From contig QAXH01006093.1 of NCBI GenBank assembly GCA_004335635.1, positions 5,497 through 18,750 of the forward strand: DNA of 13,254 nt, given 5' to 3'. A program made the position numbers and the translations under genes. A model generated the notes under the pieces. That model did not search any database, had not been told where the DNA came from, and saw only the letters and a program-made list of their open reading frames with translations. Position 1 is the first letter of the stretch; each line of letters begins with the position of its first letter. This DNA is from Chloromonas sp. AAM2 (lineage: Eukaryota; Chlorophyta; Chlorophyceae; Chlamydomonadales; Chlamydomonadaceae). Below, in pieces: positions 7,842 to 13,254 of this stretch.

Positions 7842-9530
7842 TTAGGCCGTCATGCATTGCACGTCGCAGTCTGCGGCGGGGAACGGGCCCTTGGTTGCCT
7901 GCCGGCAGCCGTTCCTGGCCTTGCCCGAGGTGCAGTGCCAGTACGCACAGTCCTTGGGGCTGCGGACAGGCAAGGAGCACAGCACAGCTGAGGACACTAC
8001 ATGCTGTCAACAACAACAGCACAGTTCAGGACACTACATGCGTATTTTGACGCGATTTCTTTTGCTTCAATATTGCGATTATGTTAGTGTTATGTTAGTA
8101 TTTTATTTATAATGCATTCATTGCAATTTTTGTTCATGCTTACCTATTTATTACATTGTTTACCTGACTATTTATTTACATCAGGGAGGCCGCAAAAGCA
8201 GAATCGCTGACATTATGATCATGTGCAGTGGTGTGCATTGGGTACAGGCTTGAAAACGTTGGTGGAGGAATAGGCAAGTTTCTGCTCTTGCAGCTCAGCA
8301 CACACAGTCACGCGGAGATGCACCGTCCGTTGAACACTTAATTGAGAAGTTTTGTCACCGCGCATTTGCAAGGTGTTGATGATGTGTTTGGGTGCTTACC
8401 AGGGGTTGGCTGATGGGCACTTTGTGGCTGGGTTGGGCGGCAGCAGGCACTGCTCGCCCGGCTGGTTGCACATAGGGATCCACCCCACGGAGAGCGGCCT
8501 GCACTCCCGGCGCTGGTGGCACAGGTAGAAGGAGCGGCCGTCGGCCGGGCACACGTTCTTCACGTCGGCGGCGCAGGCGGGGGGAATGTACCTGCGGCAG
8601 TGGTGTGTTATAGCATTCTTTATCGTTTCCATTGTGCGTAAAAAAATGATTTTGCCAGTTCTGGGACAGTTCATGTGAGTATCTCAGAACTGGCAAACTT
8701 TGTTTTTTGTAGCACTTTTTTTGAGATGTTGCAGTGTTGCAGAGACAGTGCAACAAGCCCAGCTGGCGAAAACTGCGGATGATTCAACAGATAAATCGCA
8801 TCTGTTCAAATTCTAGCCTGATGAGATCTAGCGTTACTCCATGAGCATGACCAAGAGATGCTGAAGCAAGTGATTGGATTCACTACCCCTCAGCACTACT
8901 AACGGCCTGTTGTGGACGACCCTGCATCAGCACTTACACCATCCGCATGTCATCTAGTTCTCGACATACATCGTGAAACAACGACGACTTTCACCTGTTA
9001 CTGCAAAACACTGACCTGGTGTTTGAGGAGTTGTACGTGCACTGGGCAGAGCAGTGGACAGCCGGGAACGGACCCTCAGACTCCCTGCGGCAGCCCCTAA
9101 TTGCTGCACCCTCCTGGCACGAGTAGTAGACAGTGCCGTCGGTGGGGCTGCACAGGCAGTGATATGCTAGTCAACACGAGTAAGCAAGAAGGGTCTCTCA
9201 CAGGCCGCTTGAAGCGGCTGCCTTCCTTTACGGGCGCGTTTTTCACACAACATGCTGGCGAACTACTATCGTCATGCAGGGCTGTCAAGCAAGGTTAAAA
9301 GCGCTTTGAGGCCGCAGCCGCACCATGGCTGCGCGTATGGGCACTCCGGGATGGCGGGTGCTGCGAAGCGGTCAAATTAAAAAAAAGAAAAACGGTAAAT
9401 GTACGCGGGATTGTTTCCAAGACCGCGCAGGTTTTGAGATCGCGCTGCGCATCGACTTACCTGCTGGGCATGCAGAGCAGCTCACAGCCAACAGTAGGAT
9501 GGCCCCTGCCAAGCACTTGAAACTGTCCAT
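7842..9530 (-). CDS. Secreted cysteine-rich protein with three repeated six-cysteine modules, unknown family
   Basis: Five exons: 9530-9461, 9360-9324, 9147-9016, 8591-8400 and 7959-7842 (stop TAA 7844-7842); 549 nt, 182 residues, all phases consistent. Residues 1-20 (MDSFKCLAGAILLLAVSCSA) form a signal peptide, so the protein should be secreted or surface-bound. The rest contains 19 cysteines in three modules: C30-C72, C86-C128 and C138-C179. Modules 1 and 3 share C-x5-C, then GCR, GPFPA and C-x3-C with equal spacing. Module 2 shares CPADG and FYLC but is more diverged. N75-S-S is a possible N-glycosylation site. Phase-2 introns split the same Cys codon (TG|C) in modules 1 and 3, which independently supports the model. 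An acceptor-like TTGCAG sits just before the ATG, so a 5' UTR intron is possible. I do not recognise the domain. Extracellular matrix, cell wall or defence roles are guesses. Confidence 0.85.
7981..8041. repeat. Tandem 24-bp repeat, period 37
   Basis: AGCACAG, then two variable bases, then AGGACACTACATGC occurs at 7981-8004 and 8018-8041 with two mismatches. It lies just upstream of the acceptor of the last intron of the cysteine-rich gene. Confidence 0.85.
8042..8200 (-). repeat. AT-rich island ending in tail-motif copy 2
   Basis: About 26% G+C over 140 bases, against roughly half in the surroundings. On the minus strand it runs CGGCCTCCCTGATGTAAATA and then a long A/T tail with two imperfect repeats of ATGTAA-TAAATAG. 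Wholly inside intron 4 of the cysteine-rich gene. Looks like the 3' tail of an inserted retroelement fragment; its other boundary was not found. Confidence 0.6.
8641..8745. repeat. Dispersed repeat copy with 13-bp inverted arms
   Basis: TTTGCCAGTTCTG at 8651-8663 pairs with CAGAACTGGCAAA at 8685-8697 across a 21-nt loop, flanked by A-runs on the left and T-runs on the right. It sits in intron 3 of the cysteine-rich gene and resembles a small foldback or MITE-like element. No flanking target duplication was identified. Confidence 0.7.
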
Positions 9531-10369
9531 TCTGCAACCAAAGGTGCTTGTGCGCGGCGCAGGTCAAGTTTGACCGGACACCGACGGGCAAATAGAATGA
9601 ACGCTACGGGTAGTACAGTAGTGTGGCACAAATATGCAGGCTCAATTGTTATCTACATGCGGGGATCGGCGAAACGCCCTCACCTCACTCTGATCAACCT
9701 CCGCCCACCTTCTGCAACAGTTGTTGCCGCAACAGGCTGGGTCAGCTGGTTTGTCGGCCTTGAGCAATTGATTATGTTGAGATGACCATTCACCAAGATT
9801 GACAAGGCCAAAACACCCAGCTTGGCCATGCCTTTGTGCCCACGGACGCCCCGTTGCGTCTGGCTTCCGCCCACCTTCACAAAACAAAACAGATGTTGCA
9901 AGTTGCAATGTTGCTTGGTGCAATTGTCGGTGTAAGGCCCTGCGTTTGCGCAACGAAGGCCATGCTGCACTTCCTCTGCAAGTCGTATGGCAACTCATAT
10001 AGCAACAACGGAGGTCTTGAAGCATGGTTGTTGCATGGAAGTTGCGCAATCCAACGTGAAAGAGTGCGCGGCAACACGTGACAACTTGCCGCTCACGCGC
10101 ACTCAGACGCGCACAACGACGGGTGTTGCGGATGGCAAGGACAGCAGAAGACGGTTGCGAGCAGGTGCAGGGAGCGAGCCGCTTCACCTCGCAAACCTAG
10201 GGCCCCACTCAATGCGCTGCTCTTTGAGGCCCTGGCTGCCTGTTCCCAGGTGTGACTTGCCTGGTCTCCTGGCCTGTTTTACGTCCTTTTCCCTTTGTCG
10301 TTGGCCTAGGCGGCTAACTTGTCGTGCCTGCTTTGTTACCAGCGTTTTCTGTGATTTCTTGCTCGTGTC

Positions 10370-10402
10370 CTGTGACGGCTTTCTTGATGTAAACAAATAT
10401 GG
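10370..10402 (+). repeat. Tail-motif copy on the plus strand
   Basis: TGTGACGGCTTTCTTGATG followed by TAAACAAATAT. Preceded by CGTGTC, as in the 10.7-kb copy, so homology extends a little into the body. This is the only copy in plus orientation. Confidence 0.5.
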
Positions 10403-10449
10403 GTTCTTGGCAAACATTGCGGCCAAAATCAGCAGCCATGTATATCACG

Positions 10450-10500
10450 AGGTACAGCAGCTCCTGCAGCAGCTGAGCCAGAGGCTCCTGCTTCCCAGTG
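10450..10500. repeat. CAG/CTG-rich segment, second copy
   Basis: Shares CAGCAGCTCCTGCAGCAG and the next few bases with the 6.4-kb segment. It sits about 50 bases after the plus-strand tail motif. Confidence 0.5.
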
Positions 10501-10716
10501 GTCCCGCCTGACCTCACTCACGCTGGCCCACCACCCCCATCAACCCTGGCACGATCAGTAGCTACTGCTTTCTATCTTTGGCACAACAGCAGCTTCCCCA
10601 CTGGCACTGATCAGCTGGGCTGGCAGAGCCGCCCAGAATACCCTGTAGCCCTGTAAGGCGTTGAAGCGAGACAGGACTGATGTCTGGTAGTCAGCCACTG
10701 GCAACGATTGCAGTAG

Positions 10717-10742
10717 TATATATATATATATATATATATATA
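10717..10742. repeat. (TA)13 microsatellite
   Basis: Twenty-six uninterrupted bases of TA forming the 3' tail of the element at 10718-10851. Confidence 0.97.
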
Positions 10743-10851
10743 CACCAGGGAAGCCGTCAGATGACACGGAACGGGATGGGCACCGCCGAAAACGGACGGA
10801 GCCGCCGAAGTCAAGACCAAAGACTAGATTTTCACTTTGCACAACTGCACT
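10718..10851 (-). mobile_element. Short retroelement-like insertion with (TA)n tail
   Basis: About 110 bp of body ending (minus strand) in TGACGGCTTCCCTGGTGTA followed by (TA)n. It is bounded by perfect direct repeats ACGATTGCAGTAGT at 10704-10717 and 10852-10865, consistent with a 14-bp target-site duplication. There is no obvious pol III A or B box, so a truncated LINE is as likely as a SINE. Caution: a third related unit (CAATTGCAGTAG) occurs at about 10911, so the direct repeats may belong to a tandem array. Confidence 0.55.
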
Positions 10852-10854
10852 ACG

Positions 10855-10948
10855 ATTGCAGTAGTGCAAAGTGCTGGGCGGGGCAGTCCTGCATGAAGCC
10901 CCTGGCAGCAATTGCAGTAGGGCCACATGCTAGACGGGGCAATGATGG
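10855..10948. repeat. Diverged tandem pair, period about 57
   Basis: Two units at about 10855-10891 and 10912-10948 share ATTGCAGTAG, TGCT and CGGGGCA at the same spacing. A third partial unit may be the left flank of the retroelement-like insertion. Confidence 0.55.
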
Positions 10949-11303
10949 TCACTCAAAAGGTACCTAAGGCACGATTGCATGAACCATACACAAGGGGCGA
11001 AAGCTGCCCTGGTTCACAATCGGCACACATTCTAAAAGCCATGGGCTTGCACCAATAAGAGTGGCTGCCCTGAGAACCTCTCCCCACAAGGCTTTTGTGT
11101 CCTTTCAGCACATGCTGCCAGGCAGGTTCAGCTAGTGAACGAAATGCATATGACTGAAAAACATCAGCCCCCGCCTCGCTATTTCGCAGGTGTTGACCGT
11201 CCCACACAGCAAGTTTCCTGGATGCAGACCTACAATCTTCTTGCCTGGCTTTGACCAGAAACTGCTTCTGTTGTAAATTCTGTTTCAAAAGGACCGAGTC
11301 GTG

Positions 11304-11353
11304 GGGATTGATAGGGTTATATATATGTATTTACACCAGGGATTGATAGGGTT
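11304..11353 (-). mobile_element. 20-nt tail-motif insertion between 15-bp direct repeats
   Basis: GGGATTGATAGGGTT occurs at 11304-11318 and 11339-11353. Between them lie only 20 bases, ATATATATGTATTTACACCA. On the minus strand that insert is TGGTGTAAATACATATATAT, the same 3' end as the other tail-motif copies. This fits an extremely 5'-truncated retroelement insertion. Confidence 0.55.
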
Positions 11354-11795
11354 GACAACTCCCTTGAGCCGCCCCCCTTCCCGCGCAGTAGGTCTAACGT
11401 TGCTGACAAGCATAGCAGCAGGTGTTTAGTAACAATGACTTAGCATCCATTCCACAGAGTTCAGGCCTGCCTTGGAGGTCTTTCTCGCCCATTTCAGCCA
11501 TCCGCTGTGAAAGCAGTCCATTCAATTGTTCACGGCCGGGTTTGCCACCGTACCGGGTTGAGCAGTGAAGAGATCTTAGGTGCGTCTGGCCCAATTATCA
11601 GCTCTGCTCGAAACAGCAGGCCTTCTCAGCTATCCCTCCAGGGACGGTTCAGGAAGCTGGCAACCTGTAACAGACAGAGAATGAAGCTCCCAGTACATCA
11701 AACTGCTGTTACAAGCAGACTGTTGAGTTGTCGCTCATGCGGCCAGCAACCGCCAGAAGAGCGCATGCATATGTGCGCCATACGCACGTGTGGGT

Positions 11796-11844
11796 ATCAG
11801 GTGCATCAGGTGCATCAGGTCAGGTGCATTGTATGTGCATTGTA
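11796..11844. repeat. Short minisatellite of CAGGTGCAT units
   Basis: Two CAGGTGCAT units and a broken third, then two GTGCATTGTA units. Confidence 0.85.
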
Positions 11845-12675
11845 CAATACCTGTGTAGGTCACAGTCGGAGCTGTCCTGTGTAAGTTAGGTTGCTGGGGC
11901 CGACTTAGCCCTTAGGCTGGGGCCAGTACTCGGAATTTTGATAGGGTTGCGCCTGCCCAAAGAGGTGAACACCCAAACGTTCTTTGACAGTCGTTTGTTA
12001 GTTGGATATCATTGTTAGTTGTTTGGCGGACTTTGCGGCCAGTTCGCCATTGGTCCTTTGCAGTTTCAAGCCTTCGACGCACCTGTGTTCTCGACGTCTC
12101 CTGCCGCTTAGGTAAGCTTGGATGTGGCTTCATGTCTGCATTCTGTCATCCAAGCCAAGTGAGCTTGTCGCCTCCGCCAACTCAGGGCCCACGCATCTCA
12201 GAGCCTCGACACCATTGCAGTGATTTCCATCTGGATCCACAGCAAGCGTGCTGCGTTTCGACCCTGACGTCAAGCATGGATTACGAGAACCTTGCTCGTA
12301 ATAGCTTGATTTGCAAGCAAAGGGCACGAAATGTAGCTGCATGGGACCAGGCCAGGACCACACATGCTGGTCCGCCCATGCTGCCGCAGGACTTGGGCTG
12401 CAGATATCCAAGCACCATTCCAGGGAATCTTTAGCGTGTTCCACAAGGTATGTTCCGCACGCTGGGAATGGGTTATCGCGCCGAAACACCCATGCATGTG
12501 CCGTTGCTCGCCAACTGCATGCCTGGCAATCGATGAAGCCTGTCACATAGGTTTGCTTTCCCACCTGCATGCGGTGACGTCCTCACGTAATCTCTCGACC
12601 CCTGCATCCGGACACATCAGGAAAGCCAATCAAACACTAGAGACTTGTCTCATCCACTGAACGACACTCCCACAG

Positions 12676-12717
12676 GGTGCTCATCACACCTGCTGACACA
12701 AGGTGCTCATCACACCT
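12676..12717. repeat. 16-bp direct repeat, period 26
   Basis: GGTGCTCATCACACCT occurs exactly at 12676-12691 and 12702-12717. The unit itself is partly palindromic (AGGTG and CACCT ends). Confidence 0.9.
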
Positions 12718-13104
12718 CTGGAGCGAGCCGCCTGAAAACGGCCAGAGTCAAACACTGCTCCATGACACTGAGAAAACAAATAGACAGCCCACACATGCAC
12801 CTCCAGCCGTTGTTTCCATATTTCTTGGCTGTGAGGACGTCAGGGAACGGCTGATCGGTGCAACTGCCTTTTCTACATTGTGTTACGTAATCCATGCCAC
12901 TCGTACATTGCACCTGTTGCATTAGTGGACAGCAGCATGGGCCAAGCCTTAGTGTCATTCATTACAACATAGCAGAGTGTTCGTGCACCAGCACCATTCA
13001 GAGTCCAGTGACCACTGTACTGGTGACTGCTGTGTAGCGGTGGTCAGAGTCCTTGAAGCTCAAGCCACTTATCTTGAAAGCCCATCCTTCTACATGATTC
13101 ACCG

Positions 13105-13145
13105 GGTGTTGTTTGGCAGGTGCTGAAGCTGCCAAAGACAACACC
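13105..13145. repeat. Near-perfect hairpin
   Basis: GGTGTTGTTTGGCAG at 13105-13119 pairs with 13129-13145 (CTGCCAAAGACAACACC) with only a two-base bulge and a nine-base loop. No T-run follows and no gene is adjacent. Function unknown. Confidence 0.75.
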
Positions 13146-13254
13146 AACCACTGCACCTCAACCGCCGCAATGCTCAGCAAAGCTCATCGCACGGCTTGCT
13201 GGCGCTGGTCGCGCTATGCATGGTTTATCCCGACTCCTGACCCCCAGGTTCAGA

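Larger units (their letters stand above)
9531..13254. other. Long stretch with no supportable gene
   Basis: Several open frames of 100-170 codons exist, but none shows a family motif, coherent splice structure or signal consistent with a gene. They are made of repeats or are shadows of each other. What can be supported is listed separately: the CAG-rich block, tail-motif fragments, (TA)13, short tandem repeats and a hairpin. The promoter of the cysteine-rich gene must lie in the first few hundred bases, but I see no clear element. Confidence 0.5.

Noticed and set aside
9680..9829. Small minus-strand frame starting MAKLGVLALSIL, like a signal peptide, with a donor-like GTGAAT after codon 12
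   Set aside because: Joining it to the exon at 9530 puts that exon in the wrong frame and destroys its own signal peptide and ACPA reading. Unspliced it is a 49-residue peptide with no other support.
9642..10187. 181-codon open frame on the minus strand
   Set aside because: Cys- and Arg-rich only by composition, with none of the spacing of the cysteine-rich modules downstream and no recognisable domain.
9987..10511. 174-codon open frame on the plus strand
   Set aside because: No family motif. It crosses the tail-motif copy and the CAG-rich block, so it is repeat-derived.
12012..12570. Overlapping 140- and 146-codon frames on opposite strands
   Set aside because: Mutual shadows with no motif or splice logic.
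1..13254. CRISPR arrays, tRNA or rRNA genes, bacterial operons or a viral or defence system
   Set aside because: No spaced direct-repeat array, no tRNA-like fold with a TpsiC box, and the intron-rich genes show a eukaryotic nuclear locus.

Overview
The window looks like nuclear DNA of a chlorophycean (probably volvocalean) green alga. This is an inference from three things: genes cut into short exons by many introns of 90-590 bp, near-perfect GT-AG boundaries with one GC-AG intron, and TGTAA (the green-algal poly(A) signal) downstream of the stops. Single-frame ORFs are therefore misleading. I rebuilt three genes by following protein-family conservation and reading-frame phase across splice sites. 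All three lie head-to-tail on the minus strand.

Layout, left to right. (1) 50-3588: a malic enzyme, with eight exons visible. Its 3' half runs off the left edge and its 5' end is unresolved between 3588 and about 4300. Almost the whole substrate and metal-binding core is present. (2) 4729-6134: a complete five-exon gene for a 138-residue secretory-pathway protein with a signal peptide and one thioredoxin domain, resembling the small plant PDI PDIL5-1. Its WCGHC active site is split by an intron, and a 20-nt microexon carries the first half. (3) 7842-9530: a complete five-exon gene for a 182-residue secreted cysteine-rich protein built of three related six-cysteine modules. I do not recognise this family and it is the most novel gene here. 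(4) 9531-13254: no gene I can support. It holds microsatellites, short tandem repeats, CAG-rich sequence, a hairpin and retrotransposon-like fragments.

A repeat theme runs through introns and spacers. A short motif, in sense orientation TGACGGCYTCCCTGGTGTAAATA, recurs at least five times, mostly followed by TA- or A/T-rich tails. It looks like the 3' end of a retroelement. One copy is only 20 nt long and sits between perfect 15-bp direct repeats. Because the motif carries TGTAA, it may supply poly(A) signals: this may apply to the cysteine-rich gene's 3' end and also inside its last intron.

The three genes do not form a pathway. The malic enzyme belongs to carbon metabolism. The other two enter the secretory pathway, and an oxidoreductase of the PDI type would be a plausible general folding helper for disulfide-rich proteins, but adjacency in a eukaryote is weak evidence for that.
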